Assembly: GCA_965153355.1 (NCBI GenBank)
Contig: OZ231127.1
Coordinates: 54,188,001-54,252,000 of the forward strand
Length of the DNA stretch: 64,000 bases
From: Flaccisagitta enflata
Taxonomy: Eukaryota > Chaetognatha > Sagittoidea > Aphragmophora
Reading direction: 5' to 3'
In this document: positions 1-12,120 of the stretch, in pieces
Numbering within the stretch: the stretch's first letter is position 1
Layout: each line of letters opens with the position of its first letter
Made by a program: the position numbers and the translations under genes
The notes under the pieces: generated by a model
The model's database searches: none
Seen by the model: the letters and a program-made list of their open reading frames with translations, nothing else
What the model was told of the DNA's origin: nothing

Positions 1-1199
1 TTTTCTTGGGGAACATGTGGGCTACTTGAAAAATTGAATGCAAAAAAGTCACGTTGAATCATGACACTTTTTAGGCAAAAACGCTATTCCCAACCTTGGT
101 CTGGATACAGATTGTAAGTAAGGAGAATCCGGGATATCTGAAGATTTCAGGGTGTGTTTCCAGTGGCAACAATGATCGCGACTATGCTTGTTGATTGCAA
201 GAACAAATTTTCAGAAATTGCAACCACTGCATGAGGGAGTGAGTGAAGTGAGTGAGAGAGAGAGCCCGTGAATGGAGCAAGCAAGTAGAGCAGAGGAAAG
301 TGGAGCGCTGTGGAGCTTGTGAGCGGAGTGAGCAGTGTGAGTGAACAAACACAGGGAGTGACCAAGTTAGATACGCCTGTTGAATATACAATTTTCATGT
401 TAAGTTGTTCACCAGCCAGCCAAGGATTGCACATGGTTACTGGTCAGTGGATCCCGTTGCCCTACTTAATGTGATCTGGCAAAGTTACGGGGCAAGACTC
501 AAGAGCAGGACAGTGGCCCCAAAGGGCCCCAAAGGGCTGTACCACAGTCTGTCGTGATGGGAAAAAATTCATACTGTTGAAAGTTTAACATCGCCCGACA
601 AAAGCTATTTCTTATTTTTCTCAAACCCAATTCACTCCAGTAAACCAGGGTAATTGAATCTCAATAGGTACGAGTGCAGAGAACAATTTTATTCAAGAAT
701 TATAATGCGCAAAAGTAAGTCTAGGCTTAATTTGCATAATTTAAAAGTCAGATCTTGAGCTCAATCTCAGCCTATAGTTAATTGCGTAATTACGCGCATC
801 AGAGTTACCGTTATATCAAGGAGTAAGACAAGGAAAAAGAGTGAAAATTGGTCAACATTGAAGATCCTAGAAGATCCTGATTTTTTTCCCATCACTAATG
901 AATCTGATTGATTGTGTGTACTGTAGAATACAGAGGGGAAATTTCCTATGCGCTTCTGTCCTTCCTTCTGAATGTATCTTTGCCCCTCCATAGCCTCTTA
1001 AACCAAAACCAAGCCCTCACAGACCTGAAATTATTTCTCTCAGACCTGAAGTCAGTCAGTTTTGGCCATAATTGTGCCCTCTCAGAACTAACATCAGCAT
1101 TCTCAGACCTAAATTGACCCCTTTCAGACCACATTTGCCCTCCAAAGCTGGCTTTTGACCCTTAGAAGCCTAATTCCAAACTTTCCAGGCCAAATCAAG
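1..1199. other. Non-genic stretch with short degenerate repeats
   Basis: I see no convincing coding exon here. Positions about 235-350 are a purine-rich patch built from GAGTGAG-like words, and about 1010-1140 repeats the words CAGACCTGAA and TTTGGCC. The short open frames lack compositional or motif support and overlap each other on both strands. Confidence 0.5.
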
Positions 1200-1378
1200 T
1201 ACAGTTGAACTCCGCTCTAATTGACCTGCCACTAACAGAATTCCAGCTTTAATGGATGCAAATTTATAGTCCCTTTAATTGATTCTCTATATTAACTATA
1301 TTGGCTCCATCAAAAGTTTGCCTGTAACAGAAGAGATTTCTACTTCCTTGAAATTTAATAGAGTAAGATTAAACTGTA
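1200..1378. mobile_element. Small TA-flanked TIR element (MITE-like)
   Basis: The segment begins TACAGTTGAACTCCGCTCTA and ends in AAACTGTA, so the ends form a short inverted repeat (TACAGTT). It is bounded by TA, as expected for Tc1/mariner/pogo-type insertion. At 179 bp it has no room for a transposase. The inner match between the ends is weak, so this is a tentative call. Confidence 0.4.
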
Positions 1379-2515
1379 TGAAATCCTTGTCTTCTTAACT
1401 TCATCATGGCCCCCTGAAGGCACCTCTATGATTAGGGGCCACTGCCCTGTTGTTGCCCTAAAATTTTGCCAAATCACATTGAGCAGGGTGACTGGTATCG
1501 CTGACCTTGCGCCATCCTTGGAAGACTGCCAAATCTACAACTGTCCAACTTTCACTCTAATTTGGTGGCATTTGACTGATTTTTTCACGCTCTTTTCAAT
1601 CGTCACCAATTTCTTTAATGATTTTATGACAAAACCGAAGTAAAAGTAGAAATAGTTGGCTTTCACCCTAATTTGGTGGCATTTTACAGATTTTTTCTAG
1701 CTCTGTTCAGTCATCGCCATTTTTTTTCTCATGATTTTATGACAGAAATTGAGTAAAAGTAGAAATTGGTGGGTCAATATCTTTCTCCTCGCTTTTTGGC
1801 ATGTTTTCAGCCTGTTTCTGATGTGAAAATTTTTAATCATTTGGCTTAAAAATCTAATTGTATAACTGGCCTCTACAGTCACTGAAATCAGTATTCTTTT
1901 GGTGGTTTGCTTTCAGAATAGCTACTATCCAGGAATAAATTTCATTTTTTGACAGAAATATTTAAAAAATCAGTTTACTTATTGTCAAAGAATATTACAT
2001 TTCAGTGGTGCTAAGCTGATTGATTAAATGAGGCACCATCCAATTCTATCAATTAAGCTGCAAACGCCAAATCTTAAAGATTTTTTGATGTAAATTAATT
2101 TGCTTATTAGTAAGCCAAGACTGCCTCAAGCTATCATTAATAATCTCCATTGAATCATTTTCTCATTTTTCAAAATGATAGTCTTTATTGTTTCCTTTGC
2201 GCTTTCTAAATTGTTTAAGCTACAGGACCAGACTGCGCTCATCTTGAAGATTTTTTGAGGAAACTTAATTTGTTTTGTTTTTAAAGTTTGTAGCTTTACT
2301 AGAAGCTGAGATATCTTTGAGCAAGATGGTACCGTGTTTCCCCTTTACTAGTAGATGATTAGTAATGACTCTACATTTCCACGTCCAACATTATATATTG
2401 TGTTATATGTTTTATGTATTATATATTGTGTGTTGTGTCGTTGGACTTATTCAATTCCAGATCTACTGATCTCCTTCTTCATGTCATCACCTGTCTCTGA
2501 TTTCATTAGACATTT
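1379..2515. other. Non-genic stretch with a ~111-bp tandem duplication
   Basis: Two diverged copies of a ~111-bp unit start at about 1549 and 1660. Both contain TAATTTGGTGGCATTT, ATGATTTTATGACA and GTAAAAGTAGAAAT. The rest is AT-rich sequence in which I see no gene. Confidence 0.5.
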
Positions 2516-2863
2516 TCACCCTCAAGGGCGTGTTACACATTACACTAAGGGCGTGTTACACATTACACTCAGGGCGTGTTGCACATTACACTAAGGGTGT
2601 GTTACACATTACACGAAGGGCGTGTTTCACATTACACTAACACGAAGGACTTGTTACACTAAGGACTTGTTACACTAAGGGTGTGTAACACATTACACTA
2701 AGTGCATGTCACACATTACACCAAGGGTGTGTTACACATAACACTAAGGGCTTCTTACACTAAGGACGTGTTACACTAAGGATGTGTTACATTAAGAATG
2801 TATTACACTAAGGACGTGTTACACTAAGGGCGTGTAACACATTTTCACCACTAAGGGCGTGTT
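2516..2863. repeat. Minisatellite of CACTAAGGGCGTGTTACA type
   Basis: Roughly 14 imperfect copies of the words GGGCGTGTTACAC and ATTACACTAA follow one another with unit lengths alternating between about 18 and 24 bp. The array runs in one orientation. The short open frame across its start is just translation of the repeat. Confidence 0.85.
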
Positions 2864-3197
2864 TCTAATTATTCATTGGTCTCATTTGCCTTCATTTCTC
2901 ATGTCTCTATCATTTCCTCTTCTCAGCCGTCCCATGAGGGAATGAGCAGAGTGAGCTATGCAAGTGCATAAACTGAGCGATTTACCAAGTGACCAGTTTT
3001 AAAAAGAAATGAACTCTGACGAGTTTCTTTTTTCTTTTCTTTTTACATGTTTTGATGTATCCATGTAACTGGGCACCTTTGTCTTAGTTTCAAACTGAGT
3101 TCACAAACTGAGAAATATATGTATTTCCATCTTTGATCCATCCACTCTTTTTATATCAGCTTGCTAAACAGGATGTGCCAAAGATTTCACGGCTACT
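2864..3197. other. Unannotated AT-rich stretch
   Basis: No gene, tandem repeat or inverted repeat stood out between the minisatellite and the next TIR element. Confidence 0.4.
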
Positions 3198-3612
3198 CTA
3201 CTACTCGACTAAAAAAAAAAGCCACACCTTATTTTGAGAAAAAGAATAAGAAAAACAAATGATTTGAACATTTTTATGTTGAAGTGATTTGAAAGATTTT
3301 CAAATTTTCTTTCATTCTAGACCAATCCCAAATCTGTATCTCAAACGGTTTAGGAGCTAGAGCTTGTCAAAGTTATCTTCTAATTTGTAAAAATGCTCAT
3401 TTTTCAATAGGATTGCAAACTGAAAATAGCAATGCTTTTACTCATTCCTATGCCATTTCTAATCGAATAAAGCTAGAATTTCCAGAGTGAAGCCAAATGA
3501 AAGATCTTTTCAAGAGCTTTCAAACGATCTAAGATTTTAATTAGTTATTTTGAAATTCAATATGACAATTTGCTATCCAAAAGTGCGGCTATTCTTATGA
3601 GTCGAGTAGTAG
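3198..3612. mobile_element. 415-bp TIR element, CTACTACTCGACT family
   Basis: The element starts CTACTACTCGACT and ends GTCGAGTAGTAG, a near-perfect 12-bp terminal inverted repeat. The inside is AT-rich and non-coding. A second copy of the same interior lies at 58320-63571, where it is split by two later insertions, so the boundaries are supported by comparison of two copies. No transposase is present; this is a non-autonomous element of unknown superfamily. Confidence 0.75.
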
Positions 3613-3794
3613 TTGCCTGCGGGTGGGTAGGGGCAGCAATTGATAACGTCACCAGGGAAGTTGAGCAAGAGCGATGAGCTGAAAAAGCTAAAAAACGCTG
3701 GAAACGTTAATGAGGGACCGACCTACCATCCGATTGACCAACCGTCCCACCAACAGACTAAGCGGGTTATAAATATGTGTACCACACCACTAGA
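3613..3794. repeat. Degenerate fragment of the GTCGCGTG-hairpin family
   Basis: The run of GACCGACC-like words, the phrase ACCAACAGACTAAGCGGG and the beginning GCCTGCGGGTGGG resemble the better-preserved family members at 50412-50635 and 57588-57812, in reverse orientation. The hairpin end itself is eroded. Confidence 0.35.
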
Positions 3795-3890
3795 AAGTAC
3801 AGTAGATCTCGTCTAGACTCGAGATAACGGGGGCAAGCATTGTAGAAAGACAAATGAAGGCAGGGGAGCGATATTTGGATCACAGACTAA
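3795..3890 (+). repeat. Copy 1 of the ACAGTAGATCTCG repeat
   Basis: The ~60-bp block from TACAGTAGATCTCGTCTAGA through CAAGCATTGTAGAAA recurs at 38563-38620 in the same orientation and at 17300-17407 inverted. Similarity to the inverted copy extends to about 95 bp. It begins at a TA, as in the terminal repeats of Tc1/mariner-type elements. Confidence 0.7.
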
Positions 3891-4457
3891 TCGGCTTCTG
3901 AGTCCCGTCCAGTTCAGACGTCCTCTCCTGCTCGAATATTTTCGGGATTTTTTTTTCCCTCTCTCTCTCTCCGTTTTCTCGGAGCTCACGATCAACAAAG
4001 ATACTCTTCAATCACATGTCTTTCATTAGCGGCGTAACATCTATAAAAAACAAACTCGTCTTATTATACTTAAAAACATCTGCTAACATCCATGACGGGG
4101 AGTGAATGACAAAAAAATATGGATCAGGCGAACTGAACTATGGATAAAGGCACTAATGATATGAACGAAAACAAGTTATAACAATGTGTTCTCCTTGCGG
4201 ACCCTTCAAGATCACGTGGCCCGGCAAATACGTTACCGTCTTAGGCTAGGGTTGTTGGACCCTATCCACCTTCAATCCTACGTTGGCGTGCGCCAAAACG
4301 GATCATGTTACGTCTACAGTACTTTCCGGGTGGCGTTGTCACACCAATCACACTCAACATGAACGTCTGCAGGGAATGAAAGGTGAGAAAAGATGCCTGA
4401 TGTTAACTGACATGCTACGCTCCCCATGCAAGTTCTTTTTGCTTTTCCGATTCGCGT

Positions 4458-5741
4458 TTGTTATTGCTCTTTTACAACATGCAAAATTCTCAGGATATAA
4501 CGGATACACTGAACGATCAAACTAAAGATTTTAGAAATATCTTTCAAATTGATGAAGATGACATGAACAATGAATTACAATCTAATCTACCAGATAGTCA
4601 ATACTTCACTGAAACTGATTACTTAAGCCACTTAACCAATGAAAAACTAAGTGATCAGACTAGTCTAAAGATAATTTCACTCAATATTGCAAATATTTTG
4701 TCTAAGCTGAGAAGCTTTGTCTAAGCTGAGAAGCTTCAAAATCTTTATTCAAAACCTATCTAATGAATCCAATAAACCAAACATAATTGCTGTAACAGAA
4801 ACGCATCTACATAACAATCAAAATCATGGTTATACTGAAAACGAACTTCAGAACCTTTTGCCAGGTTACAAGTTCTTCAACACAAACAGGAAAAAGAAAA
4901 AAGGTGGCGGAGTTGGCATTTTTGTTGACACCAGGTTTGCGACTGACGCAAAAATCGAGTCAAATGCACTTTTTATTGATGAAATTTTTGAGGTAATGAC
5001 ATTACGCATACCCTGTGTCTCTTTTGAAAACAATAAAAAAGACTTGATTATACAAACAACAAAAAAGACTTGATTATACTGACTGTTTACAGACAGCCTG
5101 GGAACGGCAATCTGGACAAATTTCTTGACTCTATCCAAAGATGGCTGACAAAATATGATAAAAGAACTAATGAAATTATTATAATGGGAGACATGAATCT
5201 AGACCTTTTAAAATATGACTCTCACAAACCGACGTCAGACTATCTTGATGTGATGATGTCTCATTCTCTGCTGCCAATGATAAATAGACCAACTAGAATT
5301 AAACACTCTAGTGCAAGCCTCATAGACCACATATTTTACAAATCTGTTGCAAAGAGAACAGGCATCTTAACAAGCGAAATTGCGGGATCACATGGCTTTA
5401 CAGATCACTACCCTGTTTTTTGTATCCTTAGCATCAACAACGACAAATCCAGACCTAAAAAAACTATACACAAAAATTACTTTACAACTGATGGACATGA
5501 AAAAAGAAGAAAAGCATTAAGAGATCAATGTTGGGACGACTTCTTTGCTGAGAATGACCCTGATATTGCTTACCAACTGTTTCAAGACAAATACTGTTCA
5601 TTTTACAACAACTCTCTGACAACAAAAACTTTTGAAGTTAAATGGGATCATTACCCAAGGGAACCTTGGATGACAACTGAAATAATAAGAAAATTGAAAA
5701 GACGCAGATCGACTATCAAGGCAACCTGGAAGAAGAGATGA
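4458..5741 (+). pseudogene. Non-LTR retrotransposon endonuclease region (frameshifted)
   Basis: This is the AP-endonuclease domain of a Jockey/CR1-like non-LTR element, which nicks target DNA to prime reverse transcription. Visible family motifs are SLNIAN near the start, TETHLHN, GGGVGIFVD, MGDMNLD, SLIDHIF and TDHYPVF. The best start is the ATG at 4479. The reading frame is broken twice, each time exactly at a short tandem duplication: a 19-bp unit repeated at 4698-4735 and a 26-bp unit repeated at 5028-5079. Neither length is a multiple of three. A third shift near 5735 separates it from the linker. I saw no ORF1 upstream. Confidence 0.85.
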
Positions 5742-6093
5742 CTACAAACTTGTAAGAAACGAGATTGTTGCAAACTGTCGTAAAGCTGAACATGATTACT
5801 ACAAGAAAAAAGTATCAGAGAATTGGAACAATATAAAGGAACAATGGAACATCATACGAAGGGCAATGGGTAAAGTTAATGACAAATCAGGCTTTCCATC
5901 TGCCTTCTTTCACAATGATACCTGGATGACAGACAAACAACAAATATCGAACAACATGAATGCATATTACTCTGCAGTTGGGCCAGATACTAATAAAAGT
6001 GTGGGTGAATCCAAAAAGGATCCCTTATTCTTCTTATCAAAAAATAAAGAACGTGTAACCCATCAATTATTGACTTGTCGTTTTAATAGGTAG
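5735..6093 (+). pseudogene. Retrotransposon linker between endonuclease and RT
   Basis: In a different frame from the endonuclease block, this segment reads as a Lys/Arg-rich linker with YKLVRNEIV, DYYKKKV and AFFHNDTWMTDKQQI. Such content is normal between endonuclease and reverse transcriptase in this class. It ends at a stop around 6093, after which the RT block continues in another frame, so the element cannot make one polyprotein. Confidence 0.75.
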
Positions 6094-6099
6094 GATGTC

Positions 6100-7263
6100 A
6101 TGAACGCTTGCCGGCTTCTTCATCCAAAGACCAGTTGTGATGCCTTTGGACTTTCTCAAAAGGTTATTCTTGGAGATATGGACATTCTACTGCGATGTTT
6201 GTGCACTCTCATCAACTGCTCTCTATCATCTGGTAAGTGTCCTGATATGAGTAAAATAGCAAGAGTTATTCCCGTCTACAAGAACAAGGGAGAAAACTAC
6301 CTTTTTACCAATTATAGGCCTATATCTTTGCTCCCAATTTTTTCTAAAATTATTGAGAAACTTGTATACAATAAGATATTCCATTTTCTGGTGCGGTACG
6401 GAATACTGTTTAAATCACAATATGGGTTTAGAAAGGGGCACAACACTACACATGCCACTCTAGATTTTCTCAAAACTATAGAAAATGCAATGAAGGAAAA
6501 TGAACTCTCAATAGGAGTATTTTGTGATCTCTCAAAAGCTTTTGATACTCTTGACCATGAAATTTTACTCATGAAGCTTGATCACTATGGTATTAGAGGA
6601 AAATGGTTATCCTGGATACGATCTTACCTCACAAATAGGCAGCAATATGTCGATATGGATGGTACCAAAAGCTCGTTGGCCCCAATTCTATTTGGTGTAC
6701 CACAGGGAAGCATCCTAGGCCCACTATTGTTTTTGATATACATTAATGACCTACCCGCAGCTCTGGACAAAGTGATTCCTGTTATGTTTGCTGATGACAC
6801 TAACCTTGTCATAAGAGGAAAAAATATCAATGAACATGTGACAACCTTGAATGCTGAACTTGACAGTTTAAGTGACTACTTCAAGGCCAATAAGCTTAAA
6901 CTGAATGTGGATAAAACTAAACTTGTCTGCTTTAGAAAAAAAGGATATGATCTGTCTGAGGGTATTCCTGATGTAATACTTGATGGCTCAATTTTAGAAT
7001 GTGAAAAAGACACTACATTTCTAGGAATAACTCTAGATGAGCATCTTACATGGGAAAATCACTGTAACAAAGTCGCTAATAAAATGGCTAAAAACACAGG
7101 TGTGCTTAATCGAGTCAAAAAAAGCCTTCCTACATGTTCACTTCTCACTATTTATAACTCTTTGATCTTTTCTCACCTTTGCTATGGACTTGAAGTATGG
7201 GGAGCAACCTATGAAAAAAACTTAAAAAGAATAGCTGGCATACAAAAAAAGCAATACGAATAA
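6100..7263 (+). pseudogene. Non-LTR reverse transcriptase block (intact frame)
   Basis: This 387-codon open stretch is the reverse transcriptase of the Jockey/CR1-like element. The palm motifs are in order: NYRPISLLP (residues 71-79), QYGFRKG (107-113), DLSKAFDTLDH (143-153), GVPQGSILGPLLFLIYINDL (199-218) and the catalytic FADDT (230-234), so all catalytic aspartates are present. The frame ends in a shift at a run of adenines (about 7244), where the thumb region should continue. The surrounding shifts make the locus a pseudogene even though this block itself is clean. The class assignment rests on motif wording, not on a tree. Confidence 0.92.
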
Positions 7264-7694
7264 TATCTAAATCACATTGGCTTGCACACAGTGAACCCCG
7301 CATGAAAAAACTGAAATTACTAAAACTTCCTGAACAGCACAGACACCAATGTCTTAGCCTCATGTACAACATGACAAAAGGAATAGGGCCTGACATCTAC
7401 AGCTATCAACAGCATCTCTACACAGAAATCTCAAATCATAATCTTAGGTCAGCAAGCCAACATCCAAATAATGTTAAACTTCCACCTCTTTCCTCAATTG
7501 GGAACAAACGCTCTTTCCCTTGTCTTGCACCATCATTCTGGAATGACTTACCTGATAATCTTAAACAAATAGACTCGAAAAAACGTTTTAAAAAAGAAAC
7601 TAAGGAACTCTTGCTACAAAACTACCTTGAAATATGTGTATGTACTAACCCTCTCTGTACTAACCCTCTCTGCTCTGACAGGAAATTTCATTGA
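7264..7694 (+). pseudogene. Retrotransposon C-terminal domain
   Basis: After the shift the C-terminal part continues with KKAIRIIS, KLLKLPEQHRHQCLSLMYN and SFWNDLPDNLKQ. The pattern of an AIRII helix followed much later by a FWN-LP motif is typical of the C-terminus of Jockey/CR1-type elements. A perfect 15-bp tandem duplication at 7641-7670 lies near the end and is in frame. The stop lies near 7694. The 3' untranslated region probably follows, but I could not place its end. Confidence 0.8.
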
Positions 7695-9460
7695 TTTCCT
7701 GTCCCGCTTGTCAATACATTCCCTCTCTCGTCTCTTGTCCTTCTTGTTCTGTCCCATCATGCTATGTCCGATCCGAACTTGCGTGCCTCTCTCTTTCTGT
7801 CTGTCGACTGACCCTGAGTCTTGCCTTCTTCACAATGATTGACCAACCCCCTCACCCTTTTTTTCACTTCTTAGCCTCAACAGTCAATGCTATAGGCATT
7901 CTCCAAACCTGCCATGGGATAGGGTGGCTTGTTAATTCGTCAACTATTATTTTGCAAAATAGATGGAGAAATGCTACAATTCTACATCTGCTTTGGCACT
8001 GTTTTAAAACGCAATTTGCATAAACCATACGGTATGTCAGATAAAATCATCAGTACGCTGGTTGCAGGGCCTGGCTAATTGTCGCTTAATTACCTTAACA
8101 TTATTCCAGTAAAACTACGAAAGTCATTTTGCGATGCGCTGAGACTCGCCAGTGTCGTTTACTAAATTCAAACTTTCAATGACAAAGAAATACCGTAACA
8201 AGTCATTGCGATGCACTGGGTATAGCCAGTGTCGTTCACTTACTCCTAAAAACAGCCATCAATGATAAATGTTAATAAGTAATCCCGCAAGAGCACTGTA
8301 ACTAGGCAGTGTTGTACACCCCTTTCACAAAAAACAATCAATAAGCAATTGCAACTAACTCAATCTGCTTCAATACGCTTCTTCCTTCATCTCTTATTTT
8401 AACTCTATCTTTAAATCCACTTGCAAATTTAAGATACTTTAGCTTATCTATTGTATGATATCTTAGCTAAAAGCCTTTATCAATGAAAAAGAAAAAGATT
8501 GATTTATGCAATTTCAAATTCAGACTGACTGACCAAGCGTGGGTGCTAATTAGGGCACTCGTAAACTAAGTAAATACAAAACCCTACTTCTGGCTTGAGC
8601 GTGCATTTAAGTTATCTTTGAATAAGAGACAAAGACTTCTTTATCTTTGTGGTGGATTGGTTTGTATTTGTAAATTTGTGAGTCCATTCCTCCGGGTCCA
8701 TTCCCCATGTTTCTTTTAAATAGAGTTTGGTCACCTAAGATCACGAATTCTCTTATCAATGCACGCTCATGCCCTTTTGGTGGGGCATTGCCGCTCAGGT
8801 CTCCTCCAGGCTGCTCTGTCTGCCTGTAGCAGTCTTATCGTCCTTGCCCCCATCGTCCTTGCCCCCATTTACAATACCAAGTTCCTGTAAAATAACAAAC
8901 CTCTCTCCTCCCTTCTCCTAGATTTGCTCTCCCAACAGCCTAGTTCACTTCAACGCCGTTCGTGTCCGTGTTCCGTGCCTGCAACTGCGCCCACGCCTGC
9001 CAACTCGCATCAGGACAGCCAGGCTGTTGGGAGGCTACAGATGGACGAAGGCTAGAAAATCTGATATTGCCAACTCGTGACAGTCACAATTTGAACGACT
9101 GTTTCTTATCTGGTTTGCAGCACCAAGCTTCAACAACAAAAATATATATATAGTTCCCGTTAGATTTTATAATCATATTACAATGTTTGTATTATATCAT
9201 TCTGGCTGCTGTAACTCTATAGGATTTTGGCCTTGCAATCCATCTGGAAGATACTTCAGTATCATTGTACTCATGAGCCTAGATATTAGAAATACATGTA
9301 TTTCATTTCATTCATTTCATGATTCATTCCCTATGATGGTTGGTTGCCTTAGTAACATGCCTTTTTGCTAAAGTATCAATATTTTGAGAGATTTTTAAGG
9401 AACATTGCTTAAAATCAAATTTGCTACAACTTTCCGAAACAAGATTTTGTCTCAGGTTTA
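7695..9460. other. Non-genic stretch downstream of the retrotransposon
   Basis: The first several hundred bases may be the retroelement 3' region; no poly(A) tail or target duplication is obvious. Apart from the three-fold hairpin motif at 8131-8320 I see no feature. Short open frames at 8962-9153 and 9183-9371 have no recognisable motif. Confidence 0.4.
8131..8320. repeat. Three ~78-bp units, each with a CACTGG..CCAGTG hairpin
   Basis: The motif GCGATGCRCTG-N-CCAGTGTCGTT starts at 8131, 8209 and, more diverged, 8286. In each copy a short stem (CACTGG or similar pairing with CCAGTG) closes a loop of about 6 bases. The spacing is nearly constant. Confidence 0.6.
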
Positions 9461-9479
9461 CCATGCGTTTCAATGCAAA

Positions 9480-12120
9480 ACCAAGAGACAAAAGCTCTGA
9501 AAGCTGAGACATTTGAGACAAAACATGAGACTATGAGACATGCCTGAGACATTGACCCAAAGGTATCAGAATTACATCCCTGATTCCTGTTTCCTTCTAT
9601 CAAATTCCCTTTGTCTCATAGTTCCTCAAACCCACTATCTCTTACTGACTGGTTTCACTAAGTTTACAATTCTCTTTGTCTCATCAAAGCTCTTCTTTTA
9701 CCGTTTTCACAAGGTCCTATAACATCTCACATTCATTGTGTCTCACTACATATTATACTCACACGATGTCTCATAAAGTCTACAGTTCCATATATCATGT
9801 TACACATTATGTCTCAGGACAATTTTCTTTATACTCAGAGCTCTTCTTTTGATTTTTAATAAATCTATAACACTTCTCACATTCACCATGTCATTACATA
9901 TCATGCCTCACTGTGTCTCATAGGTCTGTTACATGTGTCAGTCATACATTCGCTTAGTGTCTCAAACAATTCTCTTTGTCACCGTCAAACTGTTCTTTTA
10001 CCGTTTTACTGGAGGTCACATAACATCTCACATCATGTCTCATTACATATCATACTTACTGCGTCTCATGAGGTCTCGCATTTCTTTATATCATGTCACA
10101 CATTCACAGTTTACTATGTCCATGTCTCATTTTTACTTTATCTCAGGTCTCATATGCACTATGTCTCGGGTATCATATTCACTGTATCTCTTGTCTCATG
10201 TCATGTCTCATATGTCTCATTCACTATATCTCATCTCTCTTATTTACTATGTCTCATCTCATGTCATATCCTGTCTAATATGTCTCATTTACTATATCTC
10301 ATCTCTCATATTTACTATGTCTCATCTCTCTGTTTTATTATGTCTCTCATATCTACTATGTCTCAAGTCTCATATTCACTGTATCTCAGGTCTCATATGC
10401 ACTATGTCTCAGGTATAATATTCACTGTATCTCTTGTCTCATATCATGTCCTGTCTCATATGTCTCATCCATTATATCTCATCTCTCATATTAACTATGT
10501 CTCATGTCATATCATGTTTCATATGTCTCATTCACTATGTCTCATATCTCATATTCACTTTATCTCATACTACATACTATTCTTACATGGTGTCATACTA
10601 CTTGTCCTATTCACTTTGTCTCACACTACTTGTCATATTCACTGTATCACATACAACTTGTCTTATTCACTTTGTCTCATTCTACTTGATATATTCACTA
10701 TGTTTCATACTACTTGTCAAATTCACTTTGTCTCATACTAGTTATATGCACTGTCTCATGCTATACAGTGACACCCTACTATAACAGACCCAAAAGTGAT
10801 ATAAATCTGACTATATTAGATAAAAACTCTATGACCTTTCATTTTCAAGGTTTCACTGTAGATGATCTGAGACAATTTGAATTTGATTTTTAGTATGAGA
10901 CAAAGTAAATATGACATGTATCATGTCTCATTCACTATGTCTCATGTCTCATGTTCACTTTGTCTCATACTACTTGCTATATTTACACTGTCTCATAATA
11001 CTTGTCATATTCACTTTGTCTCATACTAGTCATATTCACTATATCTCATACTACTTGTCTTATTCACTTTGTCTCATTTTACTTGATATATTCACTATGT
11101 CTCATACTACTTGTCAAATTCACTTTGTCTCATACTAGTTATATGCACGGTCTCATGCTATACAGTGATACCCTACTATAACAGACCCAAAAGTGACATA
11201 AATCTGACTATATTAGATAACAACTCTATGACCTTTTATTTTTGTGGTTTCACTGTAGATGATCTGAGACAATTTGAATTTGATTTTTAGTACAAGACAA
11301 AGTAAATATGATATGTATCATGTCTCATATTCACTATGTCTCATGTCTCATATTCGCTTTGTCTCATACTACTTGCTTTATTTACACTGTCTCATACTAC
11401 TTGTCATATTCACTTTGTCTCACACTACTTGTCATATTCATTGTATCACATACAACTTGTCTTATTCACTTTGTCTCATTCTACTTGATATATTCACTAT
11501 GTCTCATACTACTTTTCAAATTCACTTTGTCTCATACTAGTTATATGCACCGTCTCATGCTATACAGTGACACCCTGCTATAACAGACCCAAAAGTGACA
11601 TAAATCGGACTATATTAGATAACAACTCTTTGATCTTTTATTTTTGTGCTTTCACTGTAGATGATCTGAGACAATTTGAATTTGATTTTTAGTATGAGAC
11701 AAAGTAAATATGACAGTTAGTTTGTGGCAAAGTAAATATGATATGTATCATATCTCATATTCATTTTGTCTCATACTACTTGCTATGTTTACACTGTCTC
11801 ATACTACTTGTCATATTCACTTTGTCTCATACTATTTGTCATATTCACTATATCTCCTACTACTTGTCTTATTCACTTTGTCTCATTCTACTTGATATAT
11901 TCACTATGTGTCATACAACTTGTCAAATTCACTTTGTCTCATACTAGTTATATGCACTGTCTCATGCTATACAGTAACACCCTACCATAACAGACCAAAA
12001 AGTGATATAAATCTGACTGTATTAGATAAATACTCTATGACCTTTCATTTTTGTGGTTTCACTGTAGATGATCTGAGACAATATGAATTTGATTTTTAAT
12101 ATGAGACAAAGTAAATATGA
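9480..12120. repeat. GTCTCA-rich satellite with ~400-bp higher-order units
   Basis: From about 9480 the word TGTCTCAT recurs every 20-40 bp, alternating with TATTCACT and ACTTGTCA. From about 10750 the pattern becomes regular. Four copies of a ~200-bp non-GTCTCA segment start near 10755, 11148, 11552 and 11959, each with CATGCTATACAGTGACACCC and ending TTTGATTTTTAGTATGAGAC, so the higher-order period is about 400 bp. The many open frames in all three phases (Met-Ser-His-Ile-like peptides) are translations of the satellite. Confidence 0.9.

Noticed and set aside
9933-11990. Many overlapping open frames encoding Met-Ser-His-Ile/Tyr-rich peptides up to 268 codons
   Set aside because: All three forward frames are open because the GTCTCA satellite has few stops; the peptides are repeat translations.
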